The notes under the pieces: model-generated
The model's database searches: none
What the model saw: only the letters and a program-made list of their open reading frames with translations
What the model was told of the DNA's origin: nothing
Made by a program: the position numbers and the translations under genes
DNA from: Prauserella shujinwangii
GTDB lineage: Bacteria > Actinomycetota > Actinomycetes > Mycobacteriales > Pseudonocardiaceae
Assembly (NCBI RefSeq): GCF_003001955.1
Contig: NZ_PVNH01000007.1
Span: 186,001-250,000, forward strand
Length of the DNA stretch: 64,000 nt
Direction: 5' to 3'
Shown: positions 16,605 to 24,980 of the stretch, piece after piece
Position numbering within the stretch: the first letter of the stretch is position 1
Layout of the letters: each line of letters opens with the position of its first letter

Positions 16605-17627
16605 CTACCGCCCGCCCTCCCGGTCGGCCGAGTCCTGCGGCCGGGAGGGGTGGGCGCGCAGCGAGCCGGGGTGGGCCTTCGCCGTCGGGTCGCGCCGGGT
16701 CTTGACCAGGCTCGCGACGGTGACCACGGCCAGCACGACGACGATCACCCCGAGGCTGAGCAGGGTCGGGATCTCGGGCACGCGCTCGCTGATGTCGGCG
16801 TGCGCCCAGTGCAGGATCAGCTTGACCCCGATGAACGCCAGGATCAGCGACAGCCCGGTGGACAGGTAGACCAGCCGGTCGAGCAGGCCCTTCACCAGGA
16901 AGTACAGGGCCCGCAGGCCCAGCAGCGCGAACGCGTTCGCGGTGAACACGATGTAGGGCTCCTGGGTGATGCCGAAGACCGCGGGAATCGAGTCCAGCGC
17001 GAACAGCAGGTCGACGCTGCCGATCGCGATCAGCACGATGAGCAGCGGCGTGACCATCCGGCGGCCGTCGGTGCGGGTGACGATCCTGCCGTCGACGTAC
17101 TCGTCGGTGACCGGCAGCACCCGGCGGGACGCCCGCACCATGACGTTGTCCTCGACGTCGGGATCCTCGTCGCGGTGCCGGAACAGCTGCACCGCCGTGT
17201 AGATCAGCAGCAGCCCGAACAGCAGGAACATGAACGAGAACAGCGAGATCAGGGTGGCGCCGAGCGCGATGAAGATCGCGCGCATGATCAGCGCCAGCAC
17301 GATGCCGAACGTGAGCACCTTGTGCTGGTGTTCCTCCGGCACGGCGAAGGTCGTCATGATGATGACGAACACGAACAGGTTGTCGACCGAGAGGCTCTTC
17401 TCGACGAGGTAGCCGGTGAAGTACTCGGTGCCGAGTTCGCCGCCGTGCGCCAGGGTGAACCACACGCCGAACAGCACCGCGACGAGGATGTAGAACACCG
17501 ACCACGCGGTGGCCTCGCCGAACCCGACCCGGTGCGGCCGCACCGCCGCGAGCACGAGGTCCACGGTCAGCAGGACCACGATCAAACCGACCGTGGCGAC
17601 CCAGGTCACCACCCCGATGTCGAGCAT
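16605..17627 (-). CDS. TerC family integral membrane protein
   Basis: The 340-residue protein starts at ATG 17625-17627 with GGAGGGAG upstream. About eight membrane segments are visible. The family signatures EKSLSVDNLFVFVIIMTTFA and DLLFALDSIPAVFGITQEPY place acidic residues inside helices, consistent with metal-ion transport. TerC proteins are linked to tellurite resistance and manganese efflux. A charged C-terminal tail (KTRRDPTAKAHPG) is cytoplasmic. It is convergent with phoD, with 11 bp between stops. Confidence 0.88.
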   Translation of the reverse strand: MLDIGVVTWVATVGLIVVLLTVDLVLAAVRPHRVGFGEATAWSVFYILVAVLFGVWFTLAHGGELGTEYFTGYLVEKSLSVDNLFVFVIIMTTFAVPEEHQHKVLTFGIVLALIMRAIFIALGATLISLFSFMFLLFGLLLIYTAVQLFRHRDEDPDVEDNVMVRASRRVLPVTDEYVDGRIVTRTDGRRMVTPLLIVLIAIGSVDLLFALDSIPAVFGITQEPYIVFTANAFALLGLRALYFLVKGLLDRLVYLSTGLSLILAFIGVKLILHWAHADISERVPEIPTLLSLGVIVVVLAVVTVASLVKTRRDPTAKAHPGSLRAHPSRPQDSADREGGR

Positions 17628-17736
17628 CCGCTCCCTCCGTGCCGATCTCCCGACGTCACCTTGCCACAACCGGAACGGGCCCGCCGGGTGATGGACCGGT
17701 CCTGTTTCGCTGCGGTGTGAGCGGATAGTCCTCACC

Positions 17737-18825
17737 ATGATCGGGAACGGACTGACCGTGGGCGTCGAGGAGGAGTTCCTGCTCGTCCGGGAGGACGGGC
17801 GGCTGGCGCGGTCCGGACCGGAGGTGGTGGGCGCCTCCGGGCAGCCGGGAGGCCAGCTGCAGGAGGAGATCACCCGCACCCAGGTCGAGTCGGCGACCAC
17901 CGTCTGCACGAGCGGGGAGCAGCTGCGGGAGCAGCTGAGCGGGCTGCGGGCCGAACTGGCCGCCGAGGCCGCGGCGCGGGGACTGCGGCTGCTGCCGAGC
18001 GGGACTCCGCTGCTGCCGGAGTCGGAGTCGGCCGGTATCACGCCGCGGTTGCGGTATGAGCGGATCGCGGCGCTGTTCGGCGCGGTCACCGGGGTATCCA
18101 CGAACTGCGGCTGCCACGTGCACGTCGGCATCCCCGACCGGGCCACCGGCGTCGAGCTCAGCAACCGCCTGCGGTGCTGGCTGCCGGTGTTGCTGGCGCT
18201 GTCGGCGAACTCGCCGTTCGTGGACGGTTTCGACAGCGGGTACAGCAGCTGGCGCTACGTCCGGTGGGCGCTGTGGCCCTCGGCGGGTGCTCCGCCCGTG
18301 TTCGAGTCCGTGGCCCAGTACGACGACAGCGTCGGGGAGATGCTGCGTTCCGGGGCGATCCTGGACCGGGGAATGGTGTACTGGGACATCCGGTTGTCGG
18401 ACAAGCAACCCACGCTGGAGTTCCGGGTCGGGGACGTGGCCGCCACCGCCGACGAGGGGGCGCTGTTCGCGGTCGTCGTCGCGGGTCTGGTCGCCAGGGC
18501 GCTGGCGGACCTGGAGCGCGGCAGGCCCGCCGCGTCGCCCCGCCACGAGGTGCTGCGGGCTTTTCTCTGGCGCGCCGCGCGGGACGGCCTCGCGGGACTG
18601 TGCCCGAGCCCGCTGACCGGTGAGCTGCTGTCCGGGGACGCGGTGCTGGCGCTCGTCGGCGAGTACGTGCGGCCGGTGCTGCGGGACGACGACATCGAGT
18701 TCGTGCGGTCGGTACTGGACCGGGTGGCCAGGGACGGCGGCGGAGCCGATCGCCAGCGCGCCGCCTACGCGCGCGGCAGGCGGCTGACCGACGTCGTGAA
18801 CGCCCTGGTGTGGCCGCAGCGGTGA
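17737..18825 (+). CDS. YbdK-type carboxylate-amine ligase (glutamate-cysteine ligase 2 family)
   Basis: The 362-residue protein has the family start TVGVEEEFLLVREDGRL, the ATP/metal-binding GCHVHVGIPDRATGVELSNR, and LEFRVGDVAATADEGALFAV near the C-terminus. The length matches the family. It would ligate an amino acid (glutamate and cysteine in the assayed E. coli homologue, with weak activity) using ATP. Because actinomycetes use mycothiol instead of glutathione, the true product is uncertain. It stands alone, divergent from terC and ended by a repeat array. Confidence 0.85.
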   Translation: MIGNGLTVGVEEEFLLVREDGRLARSGPEVVGASGQPGGQLQEEITRTQVESATTVCTSGEQLREQLSGLRAELAAEAAARGLRLLPSGTPLLPESESAGITPRLRYERIAALFGAVTGVSTNCGCHVHVGIPDRATGVELSNRLRCWLPVLLALSANSPFVDGFDSGYSSWRYVRWALWPSAGAPPVFESVAQYDDSVGEMLRSGAILDRGMVYWDIRLSDKQPTLEFRVGDVAATADEGALFAVVVAGLVARALADLERGRPAASPRHEVLRAFLWRAARDGLAGLCPSPLTGELLSGDAVLALVGEYVRPVLRDDDIEFVRSVLDRVARDGGGADRQRAAYARGRRLTDVVNALVWPQR

Positions 18826-18870
18826 GCCGGGCCGCGGCTCGGAGTCCTCCCGGCCACCGCTCGACGCGCC

Positions 18871-19013
18871 GCGAGTGCCGCGTTCCCGTCGGCGAGTGCC
18901 GCGTTCGGCGCCGCGAGTGTGCCGTTCCGGTCCGCGAGTGCTGCGTTTTGCTCCGCGAGTGTCCCGTCCCGGTCCGCGAGTGCTCCGTCCCAGTCCGCGA
19001 GTGTCGGGCTCGG
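18871..19013. repeat. 21-bp-period intergenic array 3
   Basis: Seven units each begin GCGAGTG, at 18871, 18892, 18913, 18934, 18955, 18976 and 18997, exactly 21 bp apart. The consensus is GCGAGTGCYGCGTTCCGGTC plus one base, with decay between copies. The sequence differs from arrays 1 and 2 but the period is identical. It sits between two convergent genes (YbdK-type ligase and GntR regulator). There are no unique spacers and no terminal direct repeats. Confidence 0.75.
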
Positions 19014-19099
19014 GCCGCGCGGTTGCGGTGCGGCCTTCGACCGGTGCGGTGGCCACCTCCTCGAGGTGGTACTGCCCCGGTTCCCGCGTCGTACGGCGC

Positions 19100-19735
19100 T
19101 CAGATCCCGGCGAAGCCCTTGACCAGCGCCGTCGCCACCTCGTCGAGGTGGTGGTGCATCAGCTCCCGCACCTTGTCGGCGTCCCTGCCGCGGAGCGCCT
19201 CGACCAGGCGGCGGTGCGCGTCGAGCTCCTCGGCGGAGGTGATGTGGTCCTCGACGTTGGGCAGGAGGAAGTGCAGCCGCCGCACCTCGTCGATCAGGTT
19301 CTCCAGAATCCGGCGGGTCCGGCTGCTCCCCCCGATGCCGGCGAGCGCGAGATGGAAGCGGCGCGCCGCGTTCAGGGCCCGCTCCAGGTCGGTCCCGGCG
19401 TCGGCCTGCTCGGTGACCAGCGCGTCGAGCTCGTCCAGCTGGGCGGGAGTGGCCGAGCGTGCCGCCTGCGCGGCGAGCGTGGGCTCGAACAACCGCCGGA
19501 TACCGAAGATGTCCCGGACGTCGCTGAGCTCGACCGGGCGCACGAGGTAGCCCTTGCGGGGCAGGACCAGGACCCATCCGTCGTGGGCGAGCAGACGCAG
19601 CGCCTCGCGCACCGGCGTCTTCGACACCCCGAACTCCGCGGCCAGGTCCCCCTCGTACAGCACGTCGCCCGGCGATCGCTCCACGCGGAGAATCTGTGCC
19701 TTCAGCTGATCGTGCACGGTGTCGGTGAGGGACAC
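19100..19735 (-). CDS. GntR-family regulator, FadR/FCD subfamily
   Basis: The 211-residue protein has an N-terminal winged helix (DTVHDQLKAQILRVERSPGD, GDLAAEFGVSKTPVREALRL, LVLPRKGYLVRPV) and a C-terminal all-helical FCD ligand domain with metal-binding His/Asp candidates (FHLALAGIGGSSRTRR, ELDAHRRLVEALRGRD, LMHHHLDEV). FCD regulators usually sense a small carboxylic acid. It is divergent from the import/catabolic operon 19869-30561, so it very probably represses that operon until the substrate or an intermediate appears. Confidence 0.88.
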   Translation of the reverse strand: MSLTDTVHDQLKAQILRVERSPGDVLYEGDLAAEFGVSKTPVREALRLLAHDGWVLVLPRKGYLVRPVELSDVRDIFGIRRLFEPTLAAQAARSATPAQLDELDALVTEQADAGTDLERALNAARRFHLALAGIGGSSRTRRILENLIDEVRRLHFLLPNVEDHITSAEELDAHRRLVEALRGRDADKVRELMHHHLDEVATALVKGFAGI

Positions 19736-19784
19736 GGAGCGGCTCCAGAGCGTGGCGCGGACGGGACGCCGGGAACCCTACCAC

Positions 19785-19794
19785 AGATATATCT
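19785..19794. promoter_or_regulatory. AGATATATCT palindrome, candidate GntR operator
   Basis: A perfect 10-bp palindrome in an A/T-rich patch of the divergent gap between the GntR gene (start 19735) and the permease gene (start 19869). Its position, 50 bp from the regulator's start, suits a shared operator. A/T richness alone could produce it by chance. Confidence 0.35.
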
Positions 19795-19868
19795 CTGAGA
19801 CACTTGAGAAGTAATTTTGGATATGTCACGGTGATGACCACTCGTCAGCCGACGTGGGAAGGGGCACC

Positions 19869-20684
19869 GTGGCCCTCACTCAGCCTCATCGCGGCCGTGC
19901 CGCCGAGCACGGTGCGGCGCTCGTGTCCGTCGCCGTCCGGCGGATCGGGCTGCTCGTCCTCGCGCTCGCCGGATGGGAACTGCTCGCGCGGATACTGGAC
20001 AGCCGCGCCGTTCCCGCGGTGGCTCCGGCGTTCGACGCGCTGGTCTCGACCGTCCCCAGTGGACCGTTCTGGGCGGCGCTCGGTGGCACGCTGCAGAGCT
20101 GGGGGCTCGGCATGCTGCTGGCCGCGGGGATCGGCCTGCCGCTGGGCCTGCTGATCGGGTCGAGCCCGCTCGCGATGCGGGCGACCCGTGGTGTCGTGGA
20201 GTTCCTGCGCACCGTCCCGGCGATCATGCTCGTCCCGCTCGCCGTGCTGTTGTTCGGCGCGACCGTCGAGATGAAGGTCGTGCTGATCACCCTCTCCGCG
20301 GTCTGGCCGCTGCTGGTGCACGCCGCCTACGGCATCGGCCACGTCGACGCCGTGGCGCGCGACTCCATGCGGGCGTTCCGGCTCCGGCGCAGGGACCGCG
20401 TCGTCTTCCTGTACCTGCCGAGCGCCCTGCCACTCGTCGCTACCGGGCTCCGGGTGGCGGCGACGGTGGCGCTGCTGATCTCCATCGGGGCCGAGATCGT
20501 CACCAGCGCACCGGGAATCGGCTACGAGATCGCCCTCGGCCAGGCGAACAACGCCGCGCCGAGGTCCTTCGTGTACGTCCTGCTCAGCGGGCTGCTCGGG
20601 GTGGGGATCAACCTCGGATTCGGCGCACTGGAACGGCGGGTGCTGTTCTGGCACGCCTCGCAGCGGGCAAGGAGCACCGCATGA
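19869..20684 (+). CDS. ABC transporter permease 1 (TauC/SsuC type)
   Basis: The 271-residue protein starts at GTG 19869 behind GGAAGGGG. It has about six membrane segments and the BPD_transp_1 coupling region ARDSMRAFRLRRRDRVVFLY, then LPSALPLVATGLRVAATVAL, matching the EAA loop of the SsuC/TauC subfamily. It is the first gene of a long operon and overlaps the next permease by 4 bp. Two different permease genes imply a heterodimeric channel. The substrate is probably a small organic acid or aromatic compound, judging from downstream catabolic genes. Confidence 0.87.
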   Translation: MALTQPHRGRAAEHGAALVSVAVRRIGLLVLALAGWELLARILDSRAVPAVAPAFDALVSTVPSGPFWAALGGTLQSWGLGMLLAAGIGLPLGLLIGSSPLAMRATRGVVEFLRTVPAIMLVPLAVLLFGATVEMKVVLITLSAVWPLLVHAAYGIGHVDAVARDSMRAFRLRRRDRVVFLYLPSALPLVATGLRVAATVALLISIGAEIVTSAPGIGYEIALGQANNAAPRSFVYVLLSGLLGVGINLGFGALERRVLFWHASQRARSTA

Positions 20685-21448
20685 GACACCTGAGGCTCGT
20701 GGCACAGGGGCTTGCCCTGCCGCTCCTGCTCGTCGGCGCGTGGTGGTGGGTCTCCGCGGACAGCACCTCCCCGTACTTCCCGCCGTTGCGGGAGATCGTC
20801 GCCGAGTTCGCCGACACCTGGCTGTTCACCGGAATCCGCGACGTGCTGCTCCCGACGCTCGGCACGTTCCTCGCCGGGTACTCGATCGCGATCGTCGCCG
20901 GTGTGGTGCTGGGCGTCGCGCTCGCCGCGAACGACGCCGTCGCCGGCTTCCTCGCGCCGCTGCTCGAGTTCCTGCGTGCCCTGCCGCCGATCGCGCTCGT
21001 GCCCGCGTTCATCTCCGTGCTCGGGCTCGGCGAGGAGATGCGGATCAGCGCGGTGGTGTTCGCCTCGATCTGGCCGGTCCTGCTGAACACGATCGACGGC
21101 GTGCGGGGAGTCGACGTCGTGATCCGCGACAGCGTCACCGTGTTCCGCGTTCCCCGGGCGCAGCGGCTGCTCTTCGTCACCCTGCCCGGCGCGTCGCCGC
21201 AGATCGTCGCCGGTGTCCGGGTCGGCCTCGCGCTGTCCCTCATCGCGGTGATCGTGACGGAGATGGTGACCTCAGCCGACGGCGTGGGCGCCTTCAGCCG
21301 CAGCGCCCAGCTGAGCTTCGACCTCCCCGCCATGTGGACCGCGATCATCCTGATGGGCTTCGTCGGCTACACGCTCAACCTCCTCTTCGACCGTCTCGAG
21401 AAAAGGACTCTCCGATGGCATCTGCGCATGCGCGAACCGGCGTCGTGA
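20681..21448 (+). CDS. ABC transporter permease 2 (TauC/SsuC type)
   Basis: The 255-residue protein starts at ATG 20681, overlapping the previous stop (ATGA). Membrane segments include LALPLLLVGAWWWVSA and YSIAIVAGVVLGVALAANDA. The coupling loop is VIRDSVTVFRVPRAQRLLFV, then TLPGASPQIVAGVRVGLALS. The C-terminus is cytoplasmic (RLEKRTLRWHLRMREPAS). It partners permease 1. The next gene begins inside its last 34 bp, so translation is coupled. Confidence 0.87.
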   Translation: MRHLRLVAQGLALPLLLVGAWWWVSADSTSPYFPPLREIVAEFADTWLFTGIRDVLLPTLGTFLAGYSIAIVAGVVLGVALAANDAVAGFLAPLLEFLRALPPIALVPAFISVLGLGEEMRISAVVFASIWPVLLNTIDGVRGVDVVIRDSVTVFRVPRAQRLLFVTLPGASPQIVAGVRVGLALSLIAVIVTEMVTSADGVGAFSRSAQLSFDLPAMWTAIILMGFVGYTLNLLFDRLEKRTLRWHLRMREPAS

Positions 21449-22245
21449 CCGCGGAGGCAGCGAAGCGGGCCGCCCCGGACGTGGACGCGCACGTCCACGT
21501 GGACCGGCTGCACCACGTCTTCGGCCGGGGCGCGGCCGCGCGTACCGTCCTCGGCTCGGTGGACTTCACCGTCGCCAGGGGAGAGCACGTCTCCGTCGTC
21601 GGTCCCTCCGGCTCCGGCAAGACCACCGTGCTGCGCTGTGTCGCCGGGCTGTTGACCCCCACGTCGGGGCAGGTCCGGCTCGACGGCGCGCCGGTGGCCG
21701 GGCCGCCGGAGAGTCTGGCCGTGGTGTTCCAGGACTACAGCCGGTCTCTGCTGCCGTGGCTCACCGTGCGGTCCAACGTCGCCCTTCCGTTGCGCGGCAA
21801 GGGCATCCCGGCGCCACACCGCCGCGAGCGGGCCGCGGAGGCGCTGGCGGCGGTCGGCCTGAAGGACTCGCTCCACCAGTACCCGTGGCAGCTCTCCGGC
21901 GGGATGCAGCAGCGGGTCGCGATCGCCCGCGCCCTCGCCTACCGGCCCGAGGTGCTGCTCATGGACGAGCCCTTCGCCTCGGTGGACGCGCAGACCCGCT
22001 CCGACCTCGAAGACCTCGTGCTGCGCCTGAAGCGGGTGTACGCCATGACGGTCATCGCCGTCACCCACGACATCGACGAGGCCGTCTACCTCTCCGACCG
22101 CGTGGTCGTCCTGAGTGGACATCCCGCCGAGGTCGTGGAGTCGGTCCCGATCGACCTCGGCGCCGACCGCGACCAGCTCACCACCAAGTCGGATCCGCGG
22201 TTCGCGCGGCTGCGTGCGCGCGTCCTGCGCGCGGTCCGGCACTGA
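21415..22245 (+). CDS. ABC transporter ATP-binding protein (TauB/SsuB type)
   Basis: The 276-residue protein contains Walker A GPSGSGKTT, the Q-loop VVFQDYSRSLLPWLTVRSNV, signature LSGGMQQRVAIARAL, Walker B VLLMDEPF and the H-loop VTHDIDEAVYL. The SLLPWLTV after the Q-loop is typical of the nitrate/sulfonate/taurine group. It powers import through the two permeases. Start ATG 21415 overlaps the permease gene. A 30-residue N-terminal extension precedes the domain. Confidence 0.9.
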   Translation: MASAHARTGVVTAEAAKRAAPDVDAHVHVDRLHHVFGRGAAARTVLGSVDFTVARGEHVSVVGPSGSGKTTVLRCVAGLLTPTSGQVRLDGAPVAGPPESLAVVFQDYSRSLLPWLTVRSNVALPLRGKGIPAPHRRERAAEALAAVGLKDSLHQYPWQLSGGMQQRVAIARALAYRPEVLLMDEPFASVDAQTRSDLEDLVLRLKRVYAMTVIAVTHDIDEAVYLSDRVVVLSGHPAEVVESVPIDLGADRDQLTTKSDPRFARLRARVLRAVRH

Positions 22246-22250
22246 GGCCA

Positions 22251-22264
22251 TGGCCCGCGGGCCA
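22251..22264. other. 14-bp palindrome between ATPase and binding-protein genes
   Basis: TGGCCCGCGGGCCA is a perfect palindrome in the 43-bp gap before the substrate-binding-protein gene. In mRNA it could form a short GC hairpin that tunes the ratio of binding protein to channel or protects a transcript end. No U-run follows. Confidence 0.3.
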
Positions 22265-22288
22265 GGTCACGAACCAGAGGAGAACCCG

Positions 22289-23281
22289 ATGTCCATCCCA
22301 CGTCACCGGCGGTCGGCCGCACTGGCCGCGCTGGGCGCCGTCGTGCTGACCCTGACGGCCTGCGGCTCCGGTTCCGGCACGACCACGAGCGCGGCCGGCG
22401 GGCAGCAGCGGACCGCCCTCACCGTCGGCGTCAGCCCCGGCGCCGCGACGTCCACGCCGATGTACCTCGCGGTGCGCGACGGCGTGTTCGCCGAACTCGG
22501 CCTCGACCTCGAGCTGACCGTCCTGCAGGACGGCACCGTCGCCGTCCCGCAGGTCCTCAACAGCGAGACCGAGTTCAGCATGTCCGGTTTCGGCCCCGCC
22601 GTGCAGGCCATCGACAAGGGCCTGCCGATCAAGCTCGTCGGCGCCGCCAACGTGATCCCCACCAGCCCGGACAGCGAGTACCAGGCGATCGTGGTCAACG
22701 CCGAGTCCGGCATCGACGACATCCGCCAGGTGCGGACGTGGGCCGCCGACACGACGGAGACCGACCCGGCGCAGGCGTTCGCGGTGGACGCGCTCGGCGG
22801 CGACTACGCGGCGCTGGACCGGCGCGCGGTGCCCTTCCCGGCGATCGGGGACGCGGTCGCCGACGGCAACGCGGACGCGGCGCTGCTCAACGAGCCCTTC
22901 CTGTCCGAGGCGCTGGGGACCGGGAAGGTCGAGGTGCTCTCCTACGTCAACGGCGAGCTGACCGTCCCGGGTGCGCCGGGCGCCGTGTTCATCGGCTCCG
23001 AGCGGTACATGGCCGAGCACCCCGACGTCACCGCGCGGTTCATGCGCGGGATCCAGCGGGCCTACGAGCACGCACAGGCCCACCAGCGCGAGGTGGCCGA
23101 GTTCGTGCCCGAGACCGGCCTGCACGACCAGGCGCCGCCCGTGGCGGCGCTGGGCGAGTACCAGCAGGGGCCCCTCGACCCGGCCAAGGTCGACGCGCTG
23201 CTGGAGGTCTTCCGGTGCTACGGCGCGATCGAGCGGGACTTCGGCGGGGCCGACATCGTGCACGCGCCCGAGGCGAGCTGA
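22289..23281 (+). CDS. ABC transporter substrate-binding lipoprotein (SsuA/TauA/NMT1 type)
   Basis: The 330-residue protein has a lipoprotein signal with lipobox LTLTACGSGSG (Cys about residue 26), so it is tethered outside the membrane. The mature part begins ALTVGVSPGAATSTPMYLAV, then DGVFAELGLDLEL, typical of the NMT1/THI5-like group. Between about residues 145 and 165 the usual 'LKGKTVAV' motif reads IRQVRTWAADTTE, a divergent form. ATG 22289 follows AGAGGAGAA. It supplies the ligand for the importer encoded just upstream. Confidence 0.87.
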   Translation: MSIPRHRRSAALAALGAVVLTLTACGSGSGTTTSAAGGQQRTALTVGVSPGAATSTPMYLAVRDGVFAELGLDLELTVLQDGTVAVPQVLNSETEFSMSGFGPAVQAIDKGLPIKLVGAANVIPTSPDSEYQAIVVNAESGIDDIRQVRTWAADTTETDPAQAFAVDALGGDYAALDRRAVPFPAIGDAVADGNADAALLNEPFLSEALGTGKVEVLSYVNGELTVPGAPGAVFIGSERYMAEHPDVTARFMRGIQRAYEHAQAHQREVAEFVPETGLHDQAPPVAALGEYQQGPLDPAKVDALLEVFRCYGAIERDFGGADIVHAPEAS

Positions 23282-23291
23282 GGAGCCCGCA

Positions 23292-24980
23292 ATGTCACAG
23301 GACGGTATCCGGCGCGCGGCCGGGGAACTGCTCGCCGACCCCGGCCAGGACGGGCTCATCACCCGCGGCTTCCTGCGCGGCGCCGGGCTGCCCGCCGCGT
23401 CGCTCGGCCGCCGCCCGGTGATCGGCATCGCCAACACCTGGAGCGAGCTCAACCCCTGCAACGCGGGGCTGCGCGAGCTCGCCGGGCACGTCAAGGCCGG
23501 TGTCCGCGCGGCCGGCGGCCTGCCGCTGGAGTTCCCCACGATCTCGCTCGGCGAGGCCTTCGTCCGGCCCTCCACCATGTACCTGCGCAACCTGCTGGCG
23601 ATGGACACCGAGGAGATGATCCTGGCCAGCCCGGTCGACGGCGTCGTGCTCCTCGGCGGTTGCGACAAGACCCTTCCCGCCCAGCTGATGGGCGCCGCCA
23701 GCGCGGGCAAACCGGCGCTGTGCCTGCCCGCGGGCCCGCGTCCGCTGTCCGAATGGGACGGCAGGCCGATGACGATCGACGGGCTCTGGCCCCTGCTCGA
23801 CGAGCGCAGGGCCGGGCGCCTGGACGACGACGGCTGGCACCGGCTGGAGGGCTGTCTCAGCCGCGGCGCCGGAACGTGCAACGTCATGGGCACCGCGACC
23901 ACGATGGCGGTGGTCGCCGAGGTGCTCGGCATGGCCCTGCCCGGCAGCGCGCTGGCCCCCGCGTCGTCGCCCGCGCGCGCCGCGCTGGCCGAGGAGACGG
24001 GCAGGGCCGCCGTCGCCCGCACGCGGGCCGCCGTCACCCCGGCCCAGGCGATCACCCGCGTCTCGCTCGGCAACGCCTTCCGCGTGGTCTGCGCCGTCGG
24101 CGGTTCCACGAACGCGCTGTTGCACCTGCAGGCGATCGCCGGGCGGCTCGGTGCCCGGCTGGACCTCGCGGAGCTCCGCCGGATCAGCGACGGCACGCCG
24201 CTGCTCGCCGACGTGAAACCCACCGGCAGCCGGTTCCTGCACGAGCTGGAGTCCGCGGGCGGCGTGCCCGCCCTGATGGGCAGGCTGGCGCCGCTGGCGG
24301 ACCTGGACACGCTCGCCGGGGACGGCCGCCCCTGGAAGGAAGCCGCCGTCACCGCCACCACCGGTACCGGCTGCCTCGCGACGCTCGACCGGCCGCACGC
24401 CCCGCCGGGCACACTGCGGCTGCTCTCCGGATCGCTGGCGCCGCACGGCGCGGTGCTGAAGCGGTCCGGCGCCGATCCGGCGCTGTGCCGGCACCGCGGC
24501 CGGGCCGTCGTCTTCGATGGTGTCGACGACCTGCGGGCCCGGATCGACGATCCGGATCTGCCCGTGGACGAGACGTCCGTGCTCGTCCTGCGGTACGCCG
24601 GGCCGGTCGGCGGGCCGGGGATGCCCGAGGTCGGCAGGTTGCCGGTCCCCGCCCGGCTGCTGCGGCGCGGGGTGACCGACCTGGTGCGCGTGTCCGACGC
24701 CCGCATGAGCGGAACGGCCACCGGGACGGTCGTGCTGCACGCCGCGCCCGAGGCCGCCGCCGGTGGCCCGCTCGCGCTGGTCCGCGACGGCGACTGGATC
24801 GAGCTGGACGCCGAGGAGTCGCGGATCGACCTGCTGGTGGACCCCGCGGAGCTGCTGCGGCGGCGAGAGTCCTGGATGCCGCCCCGGTCGCCGGTGCGCG
24901 GGTACGAGCGGCTCTACCGGGAGCAGGTCACCCAGGCGGACGAGGGCTGCGACTTCGCGTTCCTGAGGGCGGCGGGATGA
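23292..24980 (+). CDS. IlvD/Edd-family dehydratase
   Basis: The 562-residue protein matches the family length. Fe-S cysteine motifs are present: ELNPCNAGLRELAGHVKAGV, VLLGGCDKTLPAQLMGAA and RGAGTCNVMGTATTMAVVAE. The subfamily includes dihydroxy-acid dehydratase and sugar-acid dehydratases. Its place in a catabolic operon and the absence of other ilv genes favour a sugar-acid-type or dihydroxy-acid substrate, removing water to give a 2-keto-3-deoxy acid. It starts 10 bp after the binding-protein gene and overlaps the next gene by 4 bp. Confidence 0.85.
   Translation: MSQDGIRRAAGELLADPGQDGLITRGFLRGAGLPAASLGRRPVIGIANTWSELNPCNAGLRELAGHVKAGVRAAGGLPLEFPTISLGEAFVRPSTMYLRNLLAMDTEEMILASPVDGVVLLGGCDKTLPAQLMGAASAGKPALCLPAGPRPLSEWDGRPMTIDGLWPLLDERRAGRLDDDGWHRLEGCLSRGAGTCNVMGTATTMAVVAEVLGMALPGSALAPASSPARAALAEETGRAAVARTRAAVTPAQAITRVSLGNAFRVVCAVGGSTNALLHLQAIAGRLGARLDLAELRRISDGTPLLADVKPTGSRFLHELESAGGVPALMGRLAPLADLDTLAGDGRPWKEAAVTATTGTGCLATLDRPHAPPGTLRLLSGSLAPHGAVLKRSGADPALCRHRGRAVVFDGVDDLRARIDDPDLPVDETSVLVLRYAGPVGGPGMPEVGRLPVPARLLRRGVTDLVRVSDARMSGTATGTVVLHAAPEAAAGGPLALVRDGDWIELDAEESRIDLLVDPAELLRRRESWMPPRSPVRGYERLYREQVTQADEGCDFAFLRAAG

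Noticed and set aside
13954-17505. Very long leftward open frame of 1183 codons opposite phoD and extending into terC
   Set aside because: It is antisense to two well-supported genes, has Arg/Gly/Val-rich low-complexity composition and no domain. Long antisense frames are common in high-GC DNA.
22730-22790. Possible frameshift in the substrate-binding lipoprotein, where the usual family motif is altered
   Set aside because: The frame stays open and the protein keeps family sequence on both sides. Divergence is the simpler reading.
22178-24721. Leftward 847-codon frame opposite the binding protein and dehydratase
   Set aside because: Antisense to two genes with intact family motifs, and its sequence is Arg/Pro/Ser-rich with no recognisable domain.
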